Of a stretch of DNA of 64,000 nucleotides, positions 18,339-32,943 are shown one piece after another. The translations under genes and the position numbers were made by a program. This DNA is from Eleginops maclovinus (Eukaryota > Chordata > Actinopteri > Perciformes > Eleginopidae). The stretch is taken from contig NC_086369.1 in the NCBI RefSeq assembly GCF_036324505.1, positions 15,780,281 through 15,844,280 on the forward strand, read 5' to 3'. The number at the start of each line of letters is the position of its first letter. Within the stretch, counting starts at the first letter, position 1. A model generated the notes under the pieces. The model had not been told where the DNA came from and made no database searches. It saw only the letters and a list, made by a program, of their open reading frames with translations.

Positions 18339-18484
18339 CTCTACTGGCTCACAGCATCACTCTCTTTCCCTCTTTTAAGTGAGTGGAAACCTTCCAAATA
18401 CTCACGCTGTATCATCCCCCTCCAGGAACAGTCACATGTGATAAATGTACACACTCTTAACATACTGTACAACCAAACATCTAA

Positions 18485-18485
18485 A

Positions 18486-18518
<33 letters not shown>

Positions 18519-18524
18519 ACACAC
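18485..18524. repeat. (AC)14 microsatellite with short interrupted tail
   Basis: A pure AC run covers 18485-18512. It is followed by a T interruption and a few more AC units. It lies only 150 bp from the previous array. Confidence 0.93.
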
Positions 18525-18754
18525 TTTCCTCCCTCCTGCAGTGAGTGTGTGATGATAATGAGAGCTTTACTGCTCCGTGTTAACAGTAATTAATATCAAA
18601 TGTAAGTTAAGTTAAGTAATAACACCACGCTGTTAAACTAGAAACTCCCTCAGGATGTATTTTAGCCTTTGCAGACTATTTACATGCACTAAAACCTACA
18701 GAACACACTACAAGTAAGGAAGAAAACCCCCAAACTATAAAAGGGCCTCTTTTA

Positions 18755-18810
18755 GTAGCATGGAAAAGTACAATACTTAACTAAATGTACTTAGTGTCCG
18801 TCACTGCTGT
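18755..18810 (+). repeat. Fish interspersed repeat end fragment
   Basis: The words 'aaaagtacaatacttaac' and 'taaatgtacttagtgtccg' are typical of the same teleost repeat family suspected at 16241-16510. Only the terminal portion seems present. Confidence 0.45.
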
Positions 18811-21779
18811 GATTACAGCATTATGCAGGCAGAGCTTAAAAGGTGCAACATGATCTGACAAAGTCAACTTTCCTTTATTTTACTTTGCTCTTCTGCAGCA
18901 TTTGCATAACGTGATCCAGCGCTCTCATTAGCCTCAGCTCTTCCTCTCTGTTGTTCTGCTGTCTCTCTGTCCTGGGAACGCTCCCTCTCTGCTCAGCCCT
19001 GTCCCCAGGTATCGCTACCATATTTCCTTTTGCTTACTCCGGATGCTCCCATAAATAAAGTCCTCTCTTCCTGGCCTACTACATCTTAATTCCCAGCTTT
19101 CCACGAGGCATGCTGGGACCCTTTTCGCTGCGGTAAGCTTCCTGATCCGGACGCGGAAAATGCAAACGTTTCAGCCTTTCACTTACTTTCAATTTAACAT
19201 TAATGATGTTGTTCTGCACAGAGGCATGAAGATGAAGGATGTGAGGAGAGCCGTCTTTAATGAGTGTGTTCATTTTAAGTGTTTGAGAAAAAGGCAATAA
19301 CAACAGTCCCTTTAAATATCATTGATAATCCCAGTGATTACAAATGCAACCACAGCGGAAAAAAACAATACTCATTTGCATATAGGGTTCAGACCTCCAG
19401 AGACAGGAAGCAATATTTATCTTAGCTCCTGGAAACAAAACACCGCAAGTCAGCCGGACCTCTTTCCATTTTGTGTTAATTGAATGCACAAACAAGCCTC
19501 TTTAATAATCTTTCACGTTTGATTATTAACCGTCTTTGCAGCTCGTTCTGCAGTGATACTGACAGATAACAATCTAATACATTTCTCTTACAACTCATTA
19601 GGACCATCTGCTGCTCTAAAACTGCTACAAATAAGTGAAATATTTCATAAAGATGAAGAGGAAGCTGTTGCTGACGTCCTCCTCTGGCGCAGCTTTGTCA
19701 TTGTTTTGCATTATTCCAAGTCCTGGGGGCATTTTATGGAGATAAAAAAGAAATATGCAATGCAAGTTGAACGTTAATGCATTATTTAGGAACATTGATT
19801 CCTGAATTTGAATTCATGTTATTGCATATTCTGCTGCGATAATGATTTCAATATAAAACAACACGCCATGATTTGCATTCGATTGCATTTCAGATACAAG
19901 TATGGTATGAAATTAATTATCAGAAGCCAGAAGCCTTGGAGAAAACTGCCATTTATCTTGGTTTATTACTGAAAATACTTGACTATGAGTCACAGTGCAT
20001 GTTCTGCATCAAGTAAAGTCCTGGACACCTCAGCCTACATCACCCTCTGGCTGAATGTCTTTGAATGTTTTAATTGAAGGCACTAAAAGGCAGAAATATT
20101 AGTTTTCAAACACTGGGCCCTTATGACAAGTTAGGTCTTTAACTGGGGTTAAAATAAAGAAGTTTTGGGAATGTTAGGAGCAAAAATGTGACTTCAGAGA
20201 CAGCTCTTTTCAAGCTGTTCACAGGCATCTTTAAAGCAAACAATACAGACTAAACACACATATATTTGCACAGTTCAAATGAAAGAGTTTGTCTTTCTTC
20301 TTTCATAGTAGTGGAAAGAAAGCATCTAAAGTCCACAGAAAGGTATTTATTTGACTAACTGTCTGTTTGTGTCTGCAGATTTCTCCTAAGTTTAGCAGAG
20401 TTTGCATCGGATAGTCTCTCATTTGAATATTCAAGCGGTGAATGTTAACAAACATGCAACTAAAAGTTGTCTCAACATGGGTGAATAACTAGGGAGTTTC
20501 ATGGTGATATCTATTAGTGATTTGTTCACCCTATTCATCTGTAGGGTCTCCCTATGCAGACTTTAAGCAGAGATTCGAAGATGCAAAATAAAGTGTCTTG
20601 TAAAAATGTGTATGCCAGCTTCATCTGTACGTGGGTACAAAAGATATCATGAGGTGTAAAATTTTAGAGTGAGAAAAGGCATTGTGAAGCTGAAGGAGAC
20701 GTTGACGTTGATGCCAGAGCCCCCCCCTCCCCCAGATAACACGGAGCGACCGCCCTTGAAAAGTATCTGGTGTGATGCAACAGATGTGTCAAAAGCCATT
20801 TCAAATCCACAGCTCTGCAAATCTGTGTAATGAACGCAGTCCTCTGCTGTCCTCCATTTGTGAAGTTTTCTTTTTACCCCGTGAAATGCATCCCTCTTTG
20901 TTGTTTCCCGTCGTTTAGCTTCCTTTAAAAATCATGCCGGTCTCAGCTTTTTTTTAGTTGGGGGGGGTTTGTTCCTCTTAAAAAAACAGATTTCTGTGGC
21001 ACTACCCTAATGAGGCCCTCTCACCGTTTCCATGGAGACAGTCACAAAACTGTCAAGTCCGGGCTCTTTCAGAAATCTTCTTCTAGGGGGGGGGAGGAGG
21101 GTGTACTGCGACTGTCAGAGACACGCTTTCAAACGGCGCGTCGCTCCCTTCAAAGGTGAACCCTTTATTTCTGGTGAGTTCAGCCGGTTTGTGAGTCGCT
21201 TTCATGCAGACACACACCGCCGCTCTGTGTCGAGGAACGCCGACACCGTTGAAGAAGTGAAAACACAGAAGAAGCTGAGCTGTTGTTCATGGGTCGCCCG
21301 GCTTTCTGCAGAAAGAGACGTCTTGAAGGTGAAAGCAAACAACAACAACTATTAAAGTAAAACCTCTCCTTTATGGATTGAATTACAACAAACACCTCAT
21401 TTATTGTTGATGCAACACAGGAGGCCCCAGATGCCCAAAAGATGCTTTCTTTCTAAAAAAGAACAAGCTGCAGCGACCTTCCAGACGTCAGCAGGGCGCG
21501 CAGGGCTTTGATTTGTGTCCTGGTTTAAGAGAGCGGTTGCCCTGCAAGAAGGGACCAAAGAGGACACTGAAGGACTGAAGAGCATCAAAGAAGAACAGAG
21601 CCGTCTGTAGACATGCCTCAGTGTGACCTCGGGGGGGTAAAGGGCCCTCAGGTCCTGCAGATGAGTCCTGTCAGAGCACACCTGTGTACTCCCTGTCACT
21701 TCCTACAGAGACCCTGGTTTGAGTGATCTGGATCTGGGCAGAGTTATGTTCAATTGGGGACGGATAATCCTAAAACGTG
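18811..21779. other. Non-coding stretch with AT-rich candidate regulatory sequence
   Basis: No gene is visible. The segment at about 19365-19560 contains an octamer-like ATTTGCAT word and several TTAATTG/TAATAAT words in ordinary-complexity sequence, which suggests, but does not prove, conserved regulatory DNA. Frames at 21032-21355 plus and 21397-21699 minus have no domain I recognise. Confidence 0.35.
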
Positions 21780-22275
21780 TCTTAGTGTTTGCAGGAAGCA
21801 GGCACTTCAATCAGCTTGTATTCTAAGCCTAGTTACCCAAGAAAAAAGGTTCGGGAGCTACTGGGCTTATTCAGCCTGGCAAGGGGCTGAGGTATTAAGT
21901 GTCCACTAACTAATAATGTTCCCCCCCAACTAAACCCGAAACAGCGTAGATCTGGCTGCTATTACAGTTTAATGAGCCCTAAACATATGCACACCTCCAA
22001 GAAAAGTACAAACATAGAATAATTCTGGACTATCAATAAAATGTCCAACTTAAATTGCAGTATTTAGGATAGGCCGAAAAAATAGAACCAAAGTCACTGA
22101 ACAAAAAAATATTCCAGCAGGGCAGACACTCAGCAAAAAGAAGAAGATTATTCACAAAAATAATGCTCATCGGCCGCTGTCCAAAGGAAAAATAGGGGTT
22201 GACGTTGGGTTTAATTCTGGTTCCGGGGCTCTAAAGGCTCCTACTGCCAGCCCTCTATCCCAGGCGAACATACAA
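21780..22275. other. Possible retrotransposon-derived sequence
   Basis: No gene is visible. This sequence lies directly downstream, on the minus strand, of the protease-like relic at 22349-22537 and may belong to the same decayed element, but I find no intact terminal repeat or primer-binding site to confirm it. Confidence 0.25.
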
Positions 22276-22341
22276 GTTAACCTATATGTTCACCTGTAGG
22301 TTAACTTGTATGTTAACCTACAGGTGAACATACAGGTTAAC
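22276..22341. repeat. Long near-perfect inverted repeat (hairpin)
   Basis: The arms at 22276-22305 and 22312-22341 pair over 30 bp with a single mismatch, separated by a 6-base loop (TTGTAT). The innermost 18 bp are perfect. The arms are built from repeated GTTAAC, CCTGTA and GTTCACC words that continue to 22352, so the hairpin probably arose from a short repeat that inverted onto itself. It sits next to the protease-like relic and about 360 bp before the FHA segment. Confidence 0.9.
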
Positions 22342-22348
22342 ATACAGG

Positions 22349-22537
22349 TTAACTCTCCGCCACATTAATCTGGACACCGGTCATCACCATCAAATTCAAC
22401 CCCAGGATTGGTGGAAAAACCAGGCGACTGTCGTCCATGATGTAAGCGTCCACCGGCCAGACCGAGCCGTGCCACACGTAAGACAACTTCCCCACTCCCA
22501 CGGAGCAGATCGGAGCGGGCTTTTGCTTTTTTACCCT
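22349..22537 (-). pseudogene. Probable LTR-retrotransposon aspartic-protease relic
   Basis: The minus strand is open for 62 codons between two stops, with no start codon required. Its translation contains 'YIMDDSRLVFPPILGLNL', followed by 'GVQIN'. That pattern (an acidic pair, then a hydrophobic stretch with ILG-L/D-x and a downstream hydrophobic strand) resembles the C-terminal half of retropepsins in Gypsy-like elements, where ILG-(D/R/K) precedes the last strand. The catalytic DTG/DSG triad would lie upstream on the minus strand, where the frame is closed by a stop at 22538-22540 and DNA-transposon-like sequence follows, so the element is broken. Alternatively it is a chance frame; codon and residue composition argue against this but no search was run. 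Confidence 0.45.
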
Positions 22538-22539
22538 TT

Positions 22540-22705
22540 ATACAGGAAGGCGACGGTGGAGCGTTTGTAAGATTTCCACTCTGGAGGGTGGTTTCCCTCT
22601 TTTGCGTTTTTAAGCCCCAAAAACACTGTCACCGTCTAAATGAAAGGCACATCCGATCAAATATTTTGTCGTTTTCACTGCGAGCGTTGTTGTGTAAACA
22701 GGGCC
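22540..22705 (+). mobile_element. Terminal fragment of a hAT-like DNA element
   Basis: The text from about 22556 ('gtggagcgtttg', 'ccactctggagggtgg', 'ttgcgtttttaagcccc', 'ccgtctaaatgaaaggc', 'gttttcactgcgagcg', 'ttgtgtaaacagggcc') matches, word by word, a type of non-autonomous hAT-like repeat I remember as abundant in fish. Such elements end in (T)AGGCCCTGTTTACAC-like inverted repeats. The opposite end was not found upstream or downstream, so only one terminus is present. The element end falls within a few bases of the FHA-coding segment. Confidence 0.45.
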
Positions 22706-23028
22706 TCAAAGTGGACAACCGTCTTCCTAACCTCGTGACTCTGAACGAGGACCCTCAGCTATCTGAGATGCTTCTCTACATGATCCAAGAGGGGCAGACC
22801 ACCTTGGGCAAGCTCAAGTCCGAACACGAGATCCAGCTGAACGGAGCCCTCATCGCTGACCAACACTGTGTGATAACAAACCTTCAGGCCACTGTCAGCA
22901 TCACTCCGATGGAAAACGCAAAGACCTTCGTTAATGGAAACCTCATGTCTGAATCAACAGTCCTCCAATATGGTGACAGGGTGATTCTCGGAGGAGACCA
23001 CTACTTCCGCTTTAACCACAGCATGTAA
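22702..23028 (+). pseudogene. KIF14-like FHA-domain segment (retrocopy, captured fragment or lone exon)
   Basis: An open frame runs from an upstream ATG at 22588 to the TAA at 23026-23028. The part from 22702 encodes about 108 residues matching the forkhead-associated domain of the mitotic kinesin KIF14. It starts with 'LPNLVTLNEDPQLSEMLLYM', continues through 'IQLNGALIADQHCVI', and closes with 'YGDRVILGGDHYFRFNH', the stretch typical of kinesin-3 FHA domains. In KIF14 this domain lies in mid-protein and is followed by coiled coil; here the frame stops three residues after the FHA ends. The first 38 residues of the longer frame come from the adjoining transposon-like DNA, so the upstream ATG is probably meaningless. 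No motor, coiled-coil or other KIF14 sequence is seen elsewhere in the window. The boundary 'aaacag|GG' could be a splice acceptor and 'CAGCAT|gtaaaag' a donor, so a lone exon is possible. The frame has no internal stop or frameshift, meaning it is either young or under constraint. The domain identity is firm; its status as gene or pseudogene is open. Confidence 0.7.
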
Positions 23029-26404
<3,376 letters not shown>

Positions 26405-29188
26405 GGAAAATATTGGTGCTTTTATCTCACACATTTTATGAACAGCACATCAACATGAGGAATAACAAGCAGGAAAACAAGAGGAAACTTGAGGGATAAT
26501 CTATTTGTTCTACAGTGGAATATAGCTTGTTGGAGTTGCTCATTATTTTGATGTAAAAGTGAGTTGAAAATTGTACTTAAAACACAATTAAGGACAAATC
26601 TAACAAATGGCACATTTGAATGTAAAGGTTTAATTATCATTCAACTTCTAAAATATCCTATAAACTAAAAACCTTTGCTGGCGGTTGTTTATCTTCACCC
26701 CCCCTTGCAGCGCTGGTGTCTATCGGTACATCCTGACATCACTTCTGGGTGTTTCAAAGACTGCTGCACAAACACTTCCTGCTCGTAGCACCATGCATTT
26801 TGAACCATATCACCCCAAACACGGCCTTGGCTTCTTGAACACACACACACACATGCGGCTCCGCTGAGGTTTTTATCGTCTTTGTTGTTGTCGTTTTCCC
26901 CCCCCCGCACAAGGACAAACAGCGTCTTCTATCTCCATCACTGACACAATGCAGGCAATCACTCCACAGCACTTGACTCTGATGGGCTGGCTGTGACTAG
27001 ACAGCGCCCCACACATCAAACCCAAGTGCTCTGATTACTAGTTACTCCGCCAGACAAGTGGGGGCTGTGGAGCTATGATTTGACAAAAAACAGCACAGTT
27101 TAGGAGCGCTGTTGATGCAATAATCAGAAGTTGTCTGCTGATGATACGAGACGACAGATATAAATATTCAAATATATAATTATACAGAGATTAAGGGTTG
27201 TGTGAACCACCATATGGTCTTACATGACCTCTACATCTTTCCTTTAGAGCTGAAAGTGGAAGTGTTGTCACTTTTTAAATGAGTGTTTTTTTGTCAGCAC
27301 TTAGCCTGGGCTCCTTTGCATGCGAGAGGAGCGTCACCCTCAATGCTGTTGCTGCGAGCAATCAGCGGAAATGTCAGTCGACTCAGCAAGTGATGAGATT
27401 TGACATATGGCATCAAAGCATCATTAGACCTGCACCTGCTGCAGAAGGAGGCTGCTCTTTCAGCACCGAGGGGAGGCCCATTCAGGGACGGGGGAGGAGG
27501 AGATGACCGGTAATACTCACCCATTGTGTGTGGATTATAATCCATCTCAATGTTTCAAAGATCTCCAGAAGGCCACGGCACCAAGAGTTTCATTATTTAC
27601 ATGGTTTACATTCCCCGGCCAATTGTCCACTACGAATCTGAGTGGGGCTGTTGAGCAGAACGAGTCGTTTTACTAAACTTGAAGTCTGTTGTGATGCTAA
27701 AACTTCTATACTGTTAACTACTTTAATAATGCTAGGTTTCACTTTTGTTTCTTGTGCTTTTGATTTCCTTATGTACAGATTGATTAGGCTGTTGGGGAGG
27801 CAAAGCTAAAGCAGATAAACAAATCATGTACTATCATGTACATCAATAAAAACACATAAGTATTTACATTTTTAGATATCATGGTCCCCAAATTGAGTAG
27901 AATTCATTGCATTTTAAGCTTTCAGCAGTGTAAATCCTAATTTACCCAACAAATATACTTATATAATCCCAAACCATGACCTTTTTAATGACCTTATCCA
28001 CTACATTTGTTTGAATACAACAACATTAACCACGTTATAAATTGTCACTGTGAGTCTGCATGTGAGTAATGAGGAATGAGAGCTAATGGGTGTAAAATAA
28101 AGCTTTAAACGTGTAGACATTGCAAGCAAAATGTCGTTGAAAGATTCTTGACCAGGCTCATGAACCATGGAAGAAAGCAGGATAATTCAATTGTATTACA
28201 ACAGAAAAGTAAGTGCTCAAAAGTGTGGAGTGTGTAAGTCAGTGTCTGTGTGTCAGCTGATGGGTGAGTGTCAAAGTGATAAATGGAGGGTGTTTTAAGC
28301 CAAGCAAACAACAGACAAGGTGTCGGTCCAAACAGGAGAGTGAGACTGAAACAGTCCGGTCTTAAACACCAGAGAGACTGACCAGGTGCTCCAGGTTACC
28401 TTGATTAGCCACGCCCACCAGGAGCTGAGAGGAACCACACAACTACTTTCTTCTGTACTTTTGCAACTTGTATTTTTCTTTTTGGCATATATAATCATCT
28501 TGTTATTGTCCCTTTATCAGCATGAGTTTCAAAGGCCAGCTTTTAAACATTTCTGGAGTAACTGTGTGACCATAATGTGTCAGCAACAACCAGCCAGTGA
28601 GAAAACAAAGAACCCTCACTGGTGCTTTCTCTGCTGCAGAAGAGCTGCGTCGGGCATCTGCTTGTGTTCTCCAAAGATGCCTCGTGGTAGCTGTGTTTGC
28701 TGCTCATCAACACAAGTGTCAAGAGCTGGGGTTGGAAAACTTAGCAACTGAGGCCAGATACACTTTCTCTGTCAGAGAGAAACTGTTTCATACCGCAGCC
28801 TCAATGAAGATGTATTGATCTCCACCGCGGCCCCTCGATCTCAATCTATCGACTCTCTTCAGTTTCCAGACGGTGGCAGAACTTTCCAAATGCACGTGAA
28901 AATAAAGATTGAAAGATAGGATCTTTTAATTAACACATTGACGAAGAGGACTCTGAAGCTCTGAGGATCAAAGTGACAGCTCTCCGTCCTCATGGCGTCT
29001 CTCTCTTCACACGTTCCCTCCGGCGCCACATTGTGTGTTTTTGCACGAGGATCTGGTGCTAATAGCTCCACGGTGTGTGTGTGGACGGAGTCATTTAGCC
29101 CAACAATGATGATTTTATCACCAGGACAATTATATGGTAATGAGGAGCTACATCATAGATAACCACCAGATAAAACAGCAGTGAGGGA
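26405..29188. other. Non-coding stretch, nothing supportable seen
   Basis: Mixed AT-rich DNA with short poly-C tracts (about 26698-26704 and 26899-26906). Frames such as 28386-28751 plus lack any domain I recognise. Confidence 0.45.
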
Positions 29189-29216
29189 ACACACACACAC
29201 ACACACACACACACAC
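29189..29216. repeat. (AC)14 microsatellite
   Basis: A pure AC run of 28 bp. Confidence 0.93.
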
Positions 29217-29334
29217 TGGAGCATGGACATTACTGTGGTGTGATAAATGACTATTTTCCTCTTCCTTAGCATTGCAATATGTTTTAATACAGTCTCACTC
29301 TGCACCTTTTCCACAGCCTTATGAGGAAACTCTT

Positions 29335-29500
29335 TCTCTTTATTAAAAACCATTAATTATCCCCGGCACATCTAATGGGAATGAATGATTTGTGAGGGAA
29401 ACATTGCAATCGCACCCTTATTAATAATTATTGAAAAAGAGGAATGGTGTGTCGGCTAATCTATTATGGGAAAGCACAAATTATGCTTTTAAATGGGCTT
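29335..29500. other. Candidate conserved non-coding element
   Basis: Sequence of ordinary complexity with clustered homeodomain-type words (TTAATTA, TTAATAATTATT, CTAATCTATTA), a TGCAAT word and no open frame. It resembles the ultra-conserved enhancer sequence style of vertebrate developmental loci. This is an impression of composition only. Confidence 0.2.
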
Positions 29501-31096
29501 TAGTGGATTGTTTCACACTATAGCAAACACGGGTTTAAGCTTTATGTCTGGATTATAACATCCACAGAGGATGTTGCAAATCCCAGAGTGTATTTTACTG
29601 CTCTGTTTTACCCTAAAGCTTGCAGAAGCAACATAAAGATGCATCAAAATCTGTAAAAACACAGGACAGTTTGTACTTTAAGCACAAATATTTGTAGAAA
29701 CATAAAAAGCTGACAGTGTTGGACATAATGATCATTAAAAGTTACTTACTAAGTTGCATGTTGACAATGTTGCTCTCAGTCAACAGAGGACCATTTGTGG
29801 AAAAATGTGCAAATAAGAGGGAAAGTAAAGAATCCAAACAAACAAAATCATTTGAAAGATGATCCCGGAGGATTTGCAGATATGCAATAAGCCTAAATCC
29901 TGTCACTATGGAGCCTCATTCAGACATGTGAAGTGATGAATCGTGTTTTGGTTTTATTAGATTTACGTCTGATTACTGTAGACTCAGACTGATAGTCATC
30001 ATGTTGAAATATGGGCGAGAGCTGTCACAAAGTGAACTTCTCTGGGTGAAAATTGTTTTTGTGTGAGTGAGAAAGAAAAGTAGAGAGCATTATGTATTTC
30101 TGAAATTAATTTGTACTAAAGAATAGTCTTCCTGTCGGATAATGCTCTATAGTCTTCGTTAAATCGATGCAGATGGCAAAGGCAATTAAGTTTTTGGGTG
30201 AGTTTCTTCTAATTTGTGCGTGGCCGATGGCAAGTACGTTTGTTTTTCTTTAATCACAGGGAAAAAAACTCCAGCACAAGGAAGGCTGAGAGGCAAGGAG
30301 AGATTAGAAATGAGACAAAAGTGTGAGGCTGTATAGACACTGTGGTGCTTTGGGCTAAATGCTAATGCTAGCATGCTAACATGCTTAGTTGAAGCATTGA
30401 CGCCACATATATGAAGTCAGAAGAGGTGGCGTGGAAAACTTTGAAAGAGATCGATACGCAGGAGAAGTGAAGTGCAAAAAAGTGGCATTTATTATCCAAA
30501 GAATTAAAAATGAAACTGAGGAAATTCACTACTACGTTGACATGTCTACACTTTGATTGATAGTTTAATCAAATGAAACTTAGGACTGTTTTAATAATTA
30601 AGCAGAATCAAAATCACAGCTAATGTTGTTTTACATTTCTGATCCCAAGAGGTGGTGAAAAGTGGCGCTTCTGCAGGATTCACTTTGGAGAAACTCAGTT
30701 AAACAGATATTAAGTGAGTAAGACAGCAACTAAAAAACAGCACTAAAGTAAATAGAGAACAGAACATTATCCTATCAACCAAAGAAACAAGCCTGTCTGT
30801 TCACCTTGACTGATAACGTAATGAAAAGAGGAGCTTTTGCATGATTTCCTTTTGTAAGGACAGAAAGAAAGTAAGGGAGTCAAACTAAGCAGAGAGTAGT
30901 CTCTCAAGACACAAACAATCAAGAGAACAAAGACACATTTTTCATCCATTTAAATCACAAATATATCATTAATAGCTCGAGATATGTCCGTATAATTTAG
31001 GACCAATTAAGAAAAAGGTTGAGCGTTAGGAAGTGGAGCAGTAAAACACACATAAGAGTACATGCACTGTCCAAAACCCTCCATATACACACCTAC

Positions 31097-31100
<4 letters not shown>
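29501..31100. other. Non-coding stretch
   Basis: AT-rich DNA without a gene. A small palindromic cluster of GCTAGC/GCTAAC words at about 30356-30388 is typical of old fish repeats. Confidence 0.4.

Positions 31101-31140
<40 letters not shown>
31101..31140. repeat. (CA)20 microsatellite
   Basis: A pure CA run of 40 bp. Confidence 0.95.
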
Positions 31141-31141
<1 letters not shown>

Positions 31142-32875
31142 CTCCTTATCAATGCACTCCAGAGGATTTGATGGCTTTCCGATCCCGCCCCTCTTATTAT
31201 GGCAGTCTTCAGAGCACATTCACTGAGGGACGATTGAAGAGAGTGAATCTGCTTCCAGCATCATTCAGAAAATTCATAGAGGCCCTCAACAGGGAAATGA
31301 GATGGATAACCCCCCCACCCCCACCACCACCACCTTTTTTAATGTATCCATGGGACTCTTCACAGTAATGTGCTCTCACCCTATTTTCCCGACTAGGGCC
31401 ACATTTTTCCATTTGGGAAGCTGTCATATGGAGATAAAGGAGAGACAGTTTGCTGAGGATGATTCTGACTGACTCTGGATCTGCTGTTGGGACCTTTGGT
31501 TTTGGTCCTATTTCACTGGGACTACAAGCTTTTTAAACACACAGCAGTAAAGGAAGAACACGACAAAGACCAAAGAAGTAGGACTTTCAACGTAAAGGCT
31601 TGCGATTAATCTAGAAACGTTCCAAAAATGACTCACATGAACACGTTTGACCCCAACTTCCTCCTTTGAATCCAGTTTGGATGTTTACCGTGAGTGGTAC
31701 TTCGGGTAAAAAGGGCAAAGACAGCAGAGAAACTGGAACAAACTGCATACATTACACTAACTGAAAAACCTAATCCAGGACAAATGTTCTGCACTTTGCT
31801 TCGGTGCAGTGAAAACGGAGGAAACGCTTTTTATCAATCCAGGTTCTTGGAGTTGCAAAGGAGTGTGAGATAGCAGACGGGGAATCCAAGTGGCTCTACA
31901 TCACAGTGGCTTGGTGACGCTTATGCTAGTTGCAAAGTAAAGAGCTAGATATTAATTAGAGGCATGCACATCCAGCACCAGAAAAAGAATGTCAAAAAAT
32001 GAGAGTAGCATGAATAAAGTAGAGTGATGAGAGCCAGGGGATCACAGACTGCTATTGATATCATTGGGATAACAAATGTTACATTTCCCTGCATAAATCT
32101 CCTTCTTGTTTCCACCTTTTTCCTTCCAGACCATGCCCTTTGCACCACGTTGTTCAACTGCAGGAATAATATGTGTGTACAAGCATCTCCGTACTCTTCT
32201 TGCCGGACAGAATGGAGTTCTATCTTGCTGTGAACAGTTGTTTGTGAGAGGAGGGGGGTCGTGCCATCTGGCCAATCACGTGCAGACGCTCCTCACCTAC
32301 ATGATGTGGAGACCAGTCCTCTGAAACCCAGGGTTATTTCTCCACTTTGATTAAAGCCTGGGAGAGCCACGTGTTTTTTCCTTCTTTGAACTGCTTTCAT
32401 TCATTGTGAGAGAAAGTGATTATTATCCGTGGCAATTGCATTCAGCCCGTTCCCCGTGGCAAGGGCAGCGGCAGATGAAGTGCTCCGATTATCCGAGGGT
32501 TTCTCATTCAACACCTTCAACTTCTGGAGGATTCAGTCTGCACACATGTTACCATTGAACCAACACATTAAAATAGTTGCTAAAGATATTTTTTGTGGTG
32601 GTCTGAAATGTTTTTTTCCAAAGCCTCATCTTTTATGAAGTCTTAGCACATTTCCAAGGTTTCCAGATGTTGTTGGAAAGTGCTTTTTCGTTTTGACAAA
32701 GCCCACATTTTTGCAGATTACCTTCAATGTCACTGAAATATTATCAGAAATCCTGCAACGCATTTAAGTGTGTGCAAAAACAGGAGTGCTGAAACTGCGA
32801 CGCTAAGAACATGCAAAAGGTTTCACTCGCACACTTGATGACGATATGATCACAAGAGGGTAAGCCCCATATGTG

Positions 32876-32876
<1 letters not shown>
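31141..32876. other. Non-coding stretch
   Basis: A C-rich CCA-type low-complexity patch lies at about 31310-31335. No open frame with a recognised motif occurs on either strand, and I see no RNA gene. Confidence 0.45.

Positions 32877-32940
<64 letters not shown>
32877..32940. repeat. (AC)32 microsatellite
   Basis: A pure AC run of 64 bp. Confidence 0.97.

Positions 32941-32943
<3 letters not shown>

Noticed and set aside
22588..22701. N-terminal 38 residues of the FHA-containing frame as part of a real protein
   Set aside because: This part falls in transposon-like sequence and shows no similarity to KIF14; the upstream ATG is probably fortuitous.
30356..30388. Palindromic GCTAGC/GCTAAC cluster as a regulatory site
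   Set aside because: Such word clusters are typical of decayed fish repeats, and no longer structure is visible.
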